Below are positions 35,838 to 44,611 of a stretch of DNA of 64,000 bases, one piece after another; the first letter of the stretch is position 1, and each line of letters starts with the position of its first letter. Where the stretch lies: positions 62,001-126,000 of the forward strand of contig NZ_JACDUR010000010.1 in the NCBI RefSeq assembly GCF_013761175.1. Direction: 5' to 3'. Both the position numbers and the translations under genes were made by a program. Source of the DNA: Nonomuraea soli (GTDB lineage: Bacteria; Actinomycetota; Actinomycetes; Streptosporangiales; Streptosporangiaceae). A model generated the notes under the pieces. The model worked only from the letters and a program-made list of their open reading frames with translations. It ran no database searches and was not told where the DNA came from.

Positions 35838-36890
35838 TCATCGCTCCACCAGGACGAAGGGCGCGCTCGCCCGCACCTGGCCGTTGACGACGATCTCGAG
35901 CTCGCGGGGGCCGGGCGGCTCGGCCCTCGTGGTGACCGGACGGAAGGAGTGGAACCTGGCCACGGTGAACAGCTCACCCGCCGCCGTGGCCACCCGCTCG
36001 CCCAGGTGGAAGACGCGGCGCGAGCCGTCGCGGCGCACGGCGTAGCGCAGGACCAGCGGGCCGGGCCCGTCGGCACGGAGCGTGACGGTGAAGGGCAGCT
36101 TGTCGCCCACGGCCACGATCTCGTCGACGGTCAGCGACTCGACGCGCCCGGTGCCCGGCGCCGCCCCGACCAGGGCCAGGGCGCCGGGATGGCCGGAACG
36201 CAGCAGCCCGCGAAGCGCGTGGCGCAACACCCGCTCGACGTGTGAGCCGCCTTCGGAACGCCAGCGCCCGAGCAGGTCGAGGGCGGCCTCGGGATGGTCC
36301 TTGGTCAGGTCGTTGACGTGGTTGGCGACCGACCGGCGGACATACTCGCTCGGATCGTCGCGCAGCAGGTCGAGAATCGGATACGTGGGCCCTGGGGCCA
36401 TGAGCCATCGCACCCGCGTGGCCCACGGCAGCCGCGCCCGCGTGCCCTCGGAGGCCAGGCGGCGCAGGTGCTCGTCGGGCGAGCTCGCCCAGCCGCGCAT
36501 GACCTCGAGCGCGGCCTCGCCGTAGCGCTCCAGATAGGGACGGACGGCGAACTCGCCGCTGGAGTAGGGGGTCAGGACCGCCAGGGTCCGCATGGCCTCG
36601 TCGAGGTGGTCGAGCCCGCGGGCGGCGACGTAGTCGGTGACGGGCCAGCCGCTCCACATGTCGAGCCGGCCCGCGACGGAGCGCAGCAGCGGGGCCGCCG
36701 AAGGGAAGGGCATCGGCAGCGACTCGTGGAGCGCCTCGGCCACCCGCCTGATGCGCTCCTTCAGCTCCAGCTCCGACAGAGCGGACTCGACGAAACGTTC
36801 GTGCGGGAAATCCGGCCACGCGGCCGCCAGCCCGTCGGCCAGGACGGTCACGGACCGGCGGTTGATCATCTCTTTCAGGGGCTGCGCCAC
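35838..36890 (-). CDS. DNA alkylation repair (AlkD-like HEAT-repeat) protein
   Basis: The 350-residue protein begins MAQPLKEMINRRSVTVLADGLAAAW and is built from HEAT-like helical pairs through residue 250, including RTLAVLTPYSSGEFAVRPYL, a run PTYPILDLLRDDPSEYVRRS and VANHVNDLTKDHPEAALDLL. A C-terminal beta domain of about 90 residues carries PFTVTLRADGPGPLVLRYAV. AlkD-type enzymes excise bulky alkylated bases. The start is a GTG at 36890, by similarity to family starts, as no ribosome site is clear. It could be a non-catalytic HEAT protein; the catalytic Asp is not certain. Confidence 0.7.
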   Translation of the reverse strand: MAQPLKEMINRRSVTVLADGLAAAWPDFPHERFVESALSELELKERIRRVAEALHESLPMPFPSAAPLLRSVAGRLDMWSGWPVTDYVAARGLDHLDEAMRTLAVLTPYSSGEFAVRPYLERYGEAALEVMRGWASSPDEHLRRLASEGTRARLPWATRVRWLMAPGPTYPILDLLRDDPSEYVRRSVANHVNDLTKDHPEAALDLLGRWRSEGGSHVERVLRHALRGLLRSGHPGALALVGAAPGTGRVESLTVDEIVAVGDKLPFTVTLRADGPGPLVLRYAVRRDGSRRVFHLGERVATAAGELFTVARFHSFRPVTTRAEPPGPRELEIVVNGQVRASAPFVLVER

Positions 36891-36921
36891 GCACCGAAGG
36901 GTGCCACACGGCACCGACAGT

Positions 36922-37551
36922 TCAGCGTCCGAGCCGTTCCAGCAGCCGCGCCCTGACCTGCGGCCACTCGGCGTCGGTGATCGAGAAGATCGCGGAGTCG
37001 CGGTAGCGCCCGTCCTCGCCCGGCGCCCACGACCGCGACCAGTTGCGCAGCACGCCCTCGAACGTCGCCCCCGCCTTCGCGATGGCGGCCCGCGAACGCT
37101 GGTTGCGCGCGTCGGTCTTCAGATCGACGCGCACCACCTTCCACTCCTCGAAGGCATGGCCGAACAGCAGCAGCTTGGACTCGGTGTTGAACCCGGTGCC
37201 CTGGACGTCGCCCGCCAGCCACGTGAAGCCGACCTCGATGGCCGACAGCGTGTCCTCGTCGAGCCAGAAGCGCGGCTCCCAGTAGGACGTGACGCCCACG
37301 GCCCGGCCGGTGGAGCGGTCGATCTGGGCGAAGGGGGCGAGCCTGCCTGTCGCCGCCATGGCGAGCAGCCGGTCCAGGTACGGCTCGACCTCGTCCGCGC
37401 GAGGCACCATCGTGAAGGCGTACGAGCCGCGGTCCACCTCGGCCGCCACGGCCAGGTCGGGGGCGTGGCGGCGGTCGAGGGGCTCCAGGCGCACCCGGGC
37501 GCCTTCCAAGGTGGGCGCGTAGAGCTTGAAGGTCACCCCCGCAGTATTCAC
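36922..37551 (-). CDS. GNAT-family N-acetyltransferase (RimJ/RimL-like)
   Basis: The 209-residue protein has the conserved RimJ-type features: TLEGARVRLEPLDRRH at the N-terminus, GVTSYWEPRFWLDEDTLSAI, the EVGFTWLAGDVQGTGFNTE segment, and the VVRVDLKTDARNQRSRAAIA block near residue 150. The family acetylates N-terminal alanines or small amines. The GTG at 37551 overlaps the permease stop by GTGA, indicating coupling; an alternative GTG at 37536 (MTFKLYAPTLEG) fits family starts equally well. It is the last gene of the ABC export operon. Confidence 0.8.
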   Translation of the reverse strand: MNTAGVTFKLYAPTLEGARVRLEPLDRRHAPDLAVAAEVDRGSYAFTMVPRADEVEPYLDRLLAMAATGRLAPFAQIDRSTGRAVGVTSYWEPRFWLDEDTLSAIEVGFTWLAGDVQGTGFNTESKLLLFGHAFEEWKVVRVDLKTDARNQRSRAAIAKAGATFEGVLRNWSRSWAPGEDGRYRDSAIFSITDAEWPQVRARLLERLGR

Positions 37552-38716
37552 CGCAGCGCCTCGACTGGCTCCATGCGGGCCGCCCGCAGTGCCGGATACA
37601 GACCCGCCAGCAGCCCCACGAGCGCCCCCGCGAGCGGCGAGACGAGGGCCAGCCGCAGGTCGAGGACGGGCGTCCAGGTCTTGACCGCCGAGACCGCCAC
37701 GACCACGCCGATGCCCAGACAGGCTCCGACGATCCCGCCGATCAGGCCGATGAAGCCCGATTCCGTGAGGAACTGGTAGGCGATGTGCCGCCGTCCCGCG
37801 CCGAGCGCGCGGCGCAGGCCGATCTCGTTGATGCGCTCCATCACGGTGACCAGGGTGACATTGGCGATGCCGACCGCGCCCACGACCAGCGAGACCAGCC
37901 CGAGGATGAGGAAGAGCCCGTTGACGTCCTCCTGCACCCCGTCCTTGGCCCTCGTCGGCGAGGGCGGCGCGATGACCCTCAGCTCGCCGGCGCCGCCGCG
38001 CGGGTCGAGCATGAGGGGCGCCTGGCGGGCGATCAGCTCGGCCGCGCCGAGCCTGGTGGAGATCAGCACCCGGGTGACCGAGCGCAGGCCGAACTCGGGG
38101 CCGAGCGCGGGCGGGATCAGCACCGCCGTGGCCAGCGACGTCTCGCGCTGGAAGCCGCCGAGGATGCCGAGCACGGTGTAGGCCCGGCCGGCGATGAAGA
38201 CCGCCGGCGCGTGCCGTACGTCGGTGATGCCGAGCATCTGGGCGGCGTCGGCTCCCAGGACGACGACCCGGTCACGGCGGGCGGAGTGGCCGCCGTCGTA
38301 GAACCGGCCCGACAGGATCCGCCCTTTGACGGTCCTGGGCAGGTCGGGTCCCGCGGCGACGACCGCGAGGGTCTGGCCGGAGACCCGCGTGGGGTCGATG
38401 ACGGCGTTGGCGGTCACGCTCTGGTTGGAGCTCTTCTCCGACTGCGCCAGCGCGGTCGCCGATTCGACGCCGTTCAGGCGGGCGAGCCCGGCGACGTCGT
38501 TCCAGCCGACGCGGTCCTCGGGGGTCTCGACGATCACCGACGTGGCCGTCAGGGCGTCGAACCGGCCCACGATCTGGTTGCCGGCGGTCGCGGCGATGCC
38601 CAGGGTGATCACCAGGGTGCCGATGCCGAGGACGGTGCCGAGCGTCGTCAGCGCCGAGCGCACGGGCCTGGCCAGCATGCCCGCCAGCGCCTCCTCCCAC
38701 AGGTCGCGCGGGCCCA

Positions 38717-38717
<1 letters not shown>
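37548..38717 (-). CDS. MacB-type ABC transporter permease
   Basis: The 389-residue protein has an N-terminal membrane helix (ARPVRSALTTLGTVLGIGTLV), a large periplasmic-type domain (about 50-260), and three C-terminal helices within the FtsX domain (LFLILGLVSLVVGAVGIANV, ERINEIGLRRALGAGRRHIA motif, and about 340-380). It matches MacB/FtsX-fold permeases that export lipoproteins, peptides or lipids. It is translationally linked to the ATPase (TGATG) and to the acetyltransferase. With the adaptor it should form a MacAB-like export complex. Confidence 0.85.
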
Positions 38718-39374
<657 letters not shown>

Positions 39375-39382
<8 letters not shown>

Positions 39383-40991
39383 GGCCGACCACCACCAGGT
39401 CGCCCTCGTCGAGCGCGCCGCCGACCTCGACCTCGCCGTCGGCGGCCAGGCCGGTGCGCACCTCGACCTCCTCGACCTTGCCCGGCGAGCGCTGCACACG
39501 GACGCGTGCCTTGCCGTCGGCGCCGGTGATGATGGCCGCGACCGGCACGGTCAGGACCTCGCCGTCGGTGGCGCCCACCGAGATCCGTACGGTGACCTGC
39601 GATCCCACCAATCTGGCCAGGGCCTTCGACGCGTCGGGCGTCAGCACCACGGACTTGCCGATCGAGGTGAGCCTGGCGGGGAAGGTGCGGCCGTCGGACG
39701 TCTCCATGACCGCCTTGGCGCCCTTGCGCAGCAGCGCGGCCTCCTTGTCCTCCACGACGCCGGTCACGGCGTACCCGGAGCTGGTCACGGTGCCGGCCTT
39801 GTCGGCCAGGACCGCCCCGGCCTGCGCGATGACCTTCTCCAGCCGGGCGGGCAGGTCGGGCAGGAAGACGATCTCTCCCGCCGGCACGCTGACGCCGTAC
39901 GTCTTCAGGTAGTCGGCCAGGATGGCGCGGGCGGAGGCCAGGTTGGCCCGGCCGTTGGAGACCTTCCTCGCCAGCGGCGACAGCTGCCTGGCCTGGCGCA
40001 ACGCCTGCTCGGCCGAGACCATCGCCTCCTGGGCGGCGCCGACGGCGGCGCGCAGCTCCTCCAGGCGCTTGTCCCTGGCCGCCGCAGCCTGCTCCAGGAA
40101 GGAGGAGACGGCGTCCCTGGCGTCGTCGAGGTCGCGCCGGGCGTTGTCGAGCTTGAGCTGCAGCGCCGGAGTGCTTCCCGCGGCGAGCGCGGCCTCGGCC
40201 TCCAGCACCGCCTGCTCGGCGGAGCGTACGGCACGCTCCAGGTCGCGCAGCATGGTCTCGTCCTCCGGCGTGGTCTGCTGCTCCTCGGCCCGTTCGAGGT
40301 TGCCCTCGGCGACCGCGAGCGCCTGGCGCGCGTTGTCGAGCTTGAGCTTGAGCGGCAGCACGTCGCGCCCGTTGGCCAGGGCCCTGCGGTCGGTCAGCAG
40401 GGTCTCCTCGGCGCTCTGCACGGCCTGCTTGAGCTGCTGCGCCTGCTGCTTGGCCGCCAGGTCGGGCTCCTGGGCGCGGTAGCCGAGCTTGCCGTACCAG
40501 CGTTCGACCGCCGCGATCGTGGACGCGTCGAAGACGCCCGTGACCGGGACGGCGTGCCCGAGCCGCCGCAGTGCCTGCTGCAGCTGCCGTACGTCCTTGC
40601 CGGAGGTGCCGGGGGTGAGCGCCCGGTACATCGGCTCCTTGCCCTTCAGGACCACGACCGGCCGGCCGTTGACCTCCATCACCAGCTCGCCCTCGGTGAG
40701 CTTGCCGCGTCTGGGCGCCTTGGTCACCCGCTGGATCCCGGGGGCGCCGCCGACGACGCCTGCCAGCGTGAGCGGGGTCGGCGAGCCGTACGAGAGCTCG
40801 CCGTTGACGGTGACCGTGCTGACCAGCTTCTTCCTGCGGACCTCCGCCGTGATCGGCGACGGGTCGGGGGCCTTGCGTGAGGCGAGTTCGTCGGCGGGGG
40901 AGCGCAGCTTCGAGCCCACCGCCCAGCCGGCGCCCGCGATGACGAGCACGCCCGCCACCACGAGTGCCAGCAGCCGCCTGGAACGCCTCAT
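39375..40991 (-). CDS. HlyD-like membrane-fusion adaptor with peptidoglycan-binding domain
   Basis: The 538-residue protein begins with a membrane helix (LALVVAGVLVIAGAGWAVG), then a PG_binding_1-like domain near residues 125-165 (TSGKDVRQLQQALRRLGHAV, TGVFDASTIAAVERWYGKLG), a long coiled-coil hairpin with repeated patterns such as LDNARQALAVAEGNLERAEE (about 175-400), and a beta-barrel C-terminal part (VTVRISVGATDGEVLTVPVA). The arrangement adapts MacA-type adaptors to a Gram-positive wall by adding a wall-binding domain. It overlaps the ATPase and the upstream lipoprotein by a few bases, forming one operon. Confidence 0.8.
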
Positions 40992-41851
40992 TCGCGCACG
41001 TCCACGCCGTACTCGCCCTTCACCCTCGTCTGCAGCGCCAGCGACTTGGGCTGGTACTCGGCGTAGAAGGCCCTCCCGCACTCCAGGTCGTCGAGGGCGG
41101 CCTTGATCTCCTTGTCGAGGAGCGGCTTGGCCTGCTCGGGAGTGATCTCGAGGGCCATCACCTTGCCCATGCCCTTGCCGCCGCCCATCTCCTTCTGGAA
41201 CTTCGACATCTCCTTGCCGAACTCGTCGCGCCCGCGCTTGGCGACGGCGACGGGCTGGGCGGAGTCGACGCGGTAGCCCTTGTCCTTCAGGCAGGCGGCC
41301 GTGGCCGCCGCCAGTTCCACGAGCCTGGCGTCGCCGTTGAGCTCGCGGTTCCTGAGCTCCTCCATGGCCTTCATCGTCTTCTCGTAGTGGTCGAACACCC
41401 CCTTGACCTCCTTGCCGAGCACCTGCTTGACGGCCTGGCCGTAGCAGGACTCGGCGGCGTCCTGGTAGGCCATGCGCTGCTTCTCGGAGAGCTTCTGCAT
41501 GACCTTGTGGTTGGGGTCGGGTGAGTCCTCGCCGATGCTGCGGGCCTTGGCGCCGAACATGCCGGGGTGCACGATCATGGAGAAGACGCCGAAGCCGTAC
41601 TTCTCGCGGTAGGTCTTCATCAGGGCGTAGTCGCCGCTGCGTCCCTTGACGACCTCCGGGTCCTCGGTGGGCTCCGGCCAGACGAACGCGGTGTAGGTGA
41701 AGCCCTTCCGCTTCATGCAGTCGGCCTTCGCCGCCTCGACGCGCTGCTGCTGGACCTTGGGGTCGACGGTGGGTGAGGGCTGGGCCTCGGGAGTGGTGGC
41801 GGCGCATCCGGCGACCGCGGCCATCACGAAGAGAGCGATAACTCGGGACAT
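40988..41851 (-). CDS. Hypothetical lipoprotein at the head of the ABC operon
   Basis: The 287-residue product has a lipobox VAGC with Cys15 after MSRVIALFVMAA, then a helical, Lys-rich domain. Notable blocks are DCMKRKGFTYTAFVWPEP, a Cys-containing ACLKDKGYRV near 200, and ECGRAFYAEYQPKS near the C-terminus. The paired C.K.KG motifs suggest a repeat with two cysteines. It leads the ABC export operon (ATGA overlap with the adaptor), so it may be a substrate-binding or accessory lipoprotein. The family is unknown to me. Confidence 0.7.
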   Translation of the reverse strand: MSRVIALFVMAAVAGCAATTPEAQPSPTVDPKVQQQRVEAAKADCMKRKGFTYTAFVWPEPTEDPEVVKGRSGDYALMKTYREKYGFGVFSMIVHPGMFGAKARSIGEDSPDPNHKVMQKLSEKQRMAYQDAAESCYGQAVKQVLGKEVKGVFDHYEKTMKAMEELRNRELNGDARLVELAAATAACLKDKGYRVDSAQPVAVAKRGRDEFGKEMSKFQKEMGGGKGMGKVMALEITPEQAKPLLDKEIKAALDDLECGRAFYAEYQPKSLALQTRVKGEYGVDVRE

Positions 41852-41903
41852 GGCCGACAAGAGTGGAGTGAGCTCCCTGAAGCCACCCTGAAGAGACCTG
41901 GAG

Positions 41904-42137
41904 TCAGCCGCCGAGGATGCGCGGGGTGATGCGCCCGTGGTCGATGAAGGCCAGATAGGTGGCGAACGCCCCGAGGACCCACATCTCGACCTGCTCGCAG
42001 GTCATCATCATGCTGTCGCCGTCGTGCAGGACGACCTCGTAGCCGTCGGGCCGCTCGAGACTCCAGGCGAGCAGGACGTTCTCGTAGACGAGCACGTCGA
42101 GCATGGCCGCGAGGTTCTCGTGCTCCAGGCAGGACAT
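41904..42137 (-). CDS. Small hypothetical protein
   Basis: The 77-residue protein from the ATG at 42137 starts MSCLEHENLAAMLDVLVYEN and has a predicted mixed alpha/beta core (LLAWSLERPDGYEVVLHDGD, VEMWVLGAFATYLAFIDHG). There are no recognisable motifs, but codon use and absence of internal stops in a compact frame favour coding. It lies between the lipoprotein and the small proteins upstream of the MFS gene, on the same strand. Confidence 0.5.
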   Translation of the reverse strand: MSCLEHENLAAMLDVLVYENVLLAWSLERPDGYEVVLHDGDSMMMTCEQVEMWVLGAFATYLAFIDHGRITPRILGG

Positions 42138-42252
42138 GACCGGGCTCCCGCTGAGTCGGCGTGGATCCCTCGCCGCCCTCATTCTGCCTCACCAACCCTA
42201 TGGCCGGGTTCGTATGCCTATGCGAACCATCGGACGGCCCCTGATCCCCCTG

Positions 42253-42288
42253 CTCCGGCTCCCCGAGGTGCGTCTCGGGGAGCCGGAG
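42253..42288 (-). terminator. Strong terminator after the 35-residue peptide gene
   Basis: CTCCGGCTCCCCGAG and CTCGGGGAGCCGGAG form a perfect 15-bp stem with loop GTGCGT. It ends the MFS-peptide transcript just before 42253. Confidence 0.9.
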
Positions 42289-42294
42289 CCCGTC

Positions 42295-42402
42295 TCACTC
42301 GGCGGTTAGCCGCTCTGCCTCCTCATGCAACGCCAGGACCAGGAGCAACTCCAGCCGGAGGTCCTCCAGATCGGGCGTCGCGAGGCCGTCGATGACGTGC
42401 AT
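42295..42402 (-). CDS. 35-residue Leu/Glu-rich small protein
   Basis: The ATG at 42402 follows CAGGGAGG with a suitable spacing, and encodes a short frame starting MHVIDGLATPDLEDL, then a Leu/Glu-rich helix (RLELLLVLALHEEAERL) and TAE. It is only 28 bases downstream of the MFS stop and is followed by a strong terminator, so it is probably translated from the exporter mRNA. Such a short acidic amphipathic helix is often a partner or regulator of the neighbouring protein. No family is known to me. Confidence 0.55.
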   Translation of the reverse strand: MHVIDGLATPDLEDLRLELLLVLALHEEAERLTAE

Positions 42403-42430
42403 GGTTGGGCCTCCCTGATCAAGTGACGCC

Positions 42431-43618
42431 TCAGGAGTCACAGAGGTTTACCGGCCGCCACGCGAAAATCGCGATGAGCGCCATCGTGGCGAACGCGATC
42501 CAGTACGGACCGGCCAGTCCGAACCAGCGCGCCAGGTACCCGCCGAGCGCGGTGCCCAGCGCGACGCCCGCCATGTCGGCCAGCCGGTAGGCCCCGCCGA
42601 CCCGGCCCTGCAGCCGGTCGGGCACCGAGCGCTGCCAGGTGGTCGCGACCACGTTGCCCCACACCATGGCGTGCACGGCGAAGAGCGTCAGGATCGCCGC
42701 CGCCAGCCATCCGCTGGTCGTCACGGCCAGGACCAGGTGGGTGACGGTCTCGGCCAGCAGCCCGGCCCGCAGCAGCGTGCTCGTGCGGAAGCGGCCCTGC
42801 AGCCAGGGCGAGCATGCCGTACCGAGGAGCGCGCCCAGGGCGTAGGCGGTGAGCAGCAGGCCGTACTGGAAGGCTGACAGGCCCAGGTGCTCGGTGGCGT
42901 AGAGCACCTGGGTGGCGAAGGCGGCGGCGAACGGGACCTGCATGATCGCCATGGTGACGTTCAGGGTTCGCAGGGCCCGGTGACGCCACAGCCAGGCGAT
43001 GCCCTCGCGGATCTCCCTCAGCAGCGGCTTGGGGTCACCCGGAGCCACCGAGTAGGGCCGCATCCAGAAGACGAGCAGGGCGGCGAGGAGCATGGTGGCC
43101 GCGTTGACCCCGAAGGGCAGCGCGGCGCCCAGGGTGAACAGCCAGGCCCCGAGGGGCTTGGCGACCCACATGTTGATGACGGTGAAGGTCGCGCCCAGCC
43201 TGGCGTTGGCGACCGGGAGCAGGTCGTGGTCGACGACGGCGACCAGCCGCCCCGCCGAGGCGGAGTCGGCGAAGACCTCGCCCACGCCCATCAGGAACAG
43301 GACGGCGTAGAGCAGCACGACCGTGACCGTGCCGGTGGCGACGGAGAGCGCCAGGGCGGCCAGGACCGCGGCCCGGCAGAGGTTGACGAGGATGAACAGC
43401 CGTTGACGGTCGACGCGGTCGGCGACCGCGCCGCCGACCAGGGCCAGCAACAGCCAGGGAAGCTGCTGCACGAGGCCCGCGCCGGCGACGAGGACGGGAT
43501 CGGTGGTCAGGGTGGCGACGAGCAACGGGCCGGCGACGAGGTTGAGACCGTCGCCCAGGTTGGAGACAGCGCTGGCACCCCACAGCTTGTGGAATTCCGC
43601 GCCGATCTTGGCACGCAA
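42431..43618 (-). CDS. Major facilitator superfamily exporter (EntS-like, MFS_3)
   Basis: The 395-residue protein has twelve predicted membrane helices, opens with a LWGASAVSNLGDGLNLVAGP pattern and has the cytoplasmic motif A equivalent GGAVADRVDRQRLF after helix 2. It fits MFS_3/EntS-like drug or siderophore exporters. The TTG at 43618 is preceded by AAGGAG at 43632-43627 (8 bases) and is the only practical start. An 11-codon leader peptide with a good ribosome site and a hairpin lies upstream (43650-43725), suggesting translation-controlled expression. The substrate is unknown. Confidence 0.8.
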   Translation of the reverse strand: MRAKIGAEFHKLWGASAVSNLGDGLNLVAGPLLVATLTTDPVLVAGAGLVQQLPWLLLALVGGAVADRVDRQRLFILVNLCRAAVLAALALSVATGTVTVVLLYAVLFLMGVGEVFADSASAGRLVAVVDHDLLPVANARLGATFTVINMWVAKPLGAWLFTLGAALPFGVNAATMLLAALLVFWMRPYSVAPGDPKPLLREIREGIAWLWRHRALRTLNVTMAIMQVPFAAAFATQVLYATEHLGLSAFQYGLLLTAYALGALLGTACSPWLQGRFRTSTLLRAGLLAETVTHLVLAVTTSGWLAAAILTLFAVHAMVWGNVVATTWQRSVPDRLQGRVGGAYRLADMAGVALGTALGGYLARWFGLAGPYWIAFATMALIAIFAWRPVNLCDS

Positions 43619-43649
43619 AGGGAGAGCTCCTTGTGAAGGGCCGGATCTG

Positions 43650-43711
43650 GGGTCCGTGTGCCGCTTCCGGAGCTGGACTCAGAGGTGGTCTACAGCGCCG
43701 GAGCGGGACCC
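43650..43711 (-). promoter_or_regulatory. Leader hairpin ahead of the MFS gene
   Basis: Read on the minus strand, GGGTCCCGCTCCGG (within the leader peptide frame) can pair with CCGGAAGCGG and GGACCC further down, with a 5-base bulge (CACAC). A second pairing, AGCTCC with GGAGCT, could cover the MFS ribosome site AAGGAG. The two structures may be alternatives, as in translational attenuators. This is a predicted pairing only. Confidence 0.45.
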
Positions 43712-43725
43712 TTGGCCATACACAT
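43690..43725 (-). CDS. 11-codon leader peptide upstream of the MFS gene
   Basis: An ATG at 43725 follows GAAGGAGAG with 6-7 bases of spacing and encodes MCMAKGPAPAL, ending TAG at 43690. It sits between the zinc-finger gene stop (43738) and the MFS start (43618) on the same strand. Codons 6-9 (Gly-Pro-Ala-Pro) form the 5' arm of the hairpin described at 43650-43711. Pro-rich codons are slow and can stall ribosomes. The role as a regulatory leader is inferred from position and structure. Confidence 0.55.
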   Translation of the reverse strand: MCMAKGPAPAL

Positions 43726-43737
43726 GAGCGCTCTCCT

Positions 43738-44079
43738 TCACTCGGATCTGAAGCGTTCCCAGGCCGATTGTCTCGTCATGCCGAGCGCGGAGCCAATCCT
43801 TTCCCAGCTGACGTTGCGCTCGCGCAGGGCCGCGACCCACTCGTGGAGGTTGTTGTCGATCTGGGACTGGACGGCCACGACCTTGGGAAGGTGGTCGAGG
43901 ATTTGCTGGTCGGTCATCGACTCCCAGAGCGGGAGCTGGGCCTTGAGGTCGGCTTCGAGGATGTCGTTGCACAGGCCGACGCACTCGTTGCAGATGTAGA
44001 CGCCGGGCCCGGCGATCAGCTTGAGGATGTCGTCCTTGGACTTCTGGCAGAAGGAACAGCGCAGTGTGAGGTCAGGCAT
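43738..44079 (-). CDS. ClpX-type zinc-finger protein with C-terminal HTH
   Basis: The 113-residue protein starts MPDLTLRCSFCQKSKDDILKL and carries a C4 zinc finger (CSFC, then CNECVGLC), the ClpX zinc-binding domain, at residues 8-40. The C-terminal 40 residues (VAALRERNVSWERIGSALGM, TRQSAWERF) look like a small helix-turn-helix. The combination occurs in actinobacterial ClpX-C4-zinc-finger proteins, whose function is unknown. It overlaps the upstream coiled-coil gene by 8 bases, so the two form an operon. Confidence 0.75.
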   Translation of the reverse strand: MPDLTLRCSFCQKSKDDILKLIAGPGVYICNECVGLCNDILEADLKAQLPLWESMTDQQILDHLPKVVAVQSQIDNNLHEWVAALRERNVSWERIGSALGMTRQSAWERFRSE

Positions 44080-44401
44080 GCCCTGACACTAGTCCGTCAG
44101 GTTGCTCCTGACAATCCCTGAGGAGCTCCTGCCTCTCCTGGTTGATGCGCCGGCAGAGGGTGATGTAGGCGTTGACGACGCGGCAGTAGGCCGCCCGCGC
44201 CTGCTCGTACTGTGAGGCGCACGTCATGATCCGCTCGACGTCGCCCTCCCGTTCGGCGTCGGCGAGCACCCGCTTGGCGTGCGTGACGATCTCCTCCGCT
44301 CGTTGCCGTGTCTTGCGGAGCAAGGCCGAGCACTCCTGAAGTTCCTTGAGTCGTGATGAGGAGACGATGAGCTCGGCAGCACGCACGAGATCAGATCTCA
44401 T
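44072..44401 (-). CDS. Coiled-coil hypothetical protein
   Basis: The 109-residue protein is predicted to be almost all helix (LIVSSSRLKELQECSALLRK, RQRAEEIVTHAKRVLADAER, ERIMTCASQYEQARAAYCRV). It has no membrane segment or known motif. It starts at an ATG at 44401 and its stop overlaps the zinc-finger gene by 8 bases. Together they probably form a two-protein unit of unknown role. It is divergent from the glycosyltransferase gene. Confidence 0.65.
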   Translation of the reverse strand: MRSDLVRAAELIVSSSRLKELQECSALLRKTRQRAEEIVTHAKRVLADAEREGDVERIMTCASQYEQARAAYCRVVNAYITLCRRINQERQELLRDCQEQPDGLVSGHA

Positions 44402-44611
44402 TCCGACACACCTCCCCGGTCAAGGTCGTCTGAGTGTAGACGCGCCATGCTCGCGGCCGGATCACGCCGGATGGCAGGGGGTACGGCACTGTTCCCTGCG
44501 GGTTGGTTCTCTCCTCCCGGGTGGTAGTTCAGCCGTCCTGAAGGGCGTTCTAGCAAAAGCCAGCGTCGGGGCAGGGTCTCGTCACATACTGAAATCAGAT
44601 GGAAGCACATA

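Noticed and set aside
36899..36914. Hairpin GGTGCC-ACAC-GGCACC as a terminator for the acetyltransferase at 36922
   Set aside because: It has only a 6-bp stem and overlaps the upstream region of the next gene; it could be chance in high-GC DNA.
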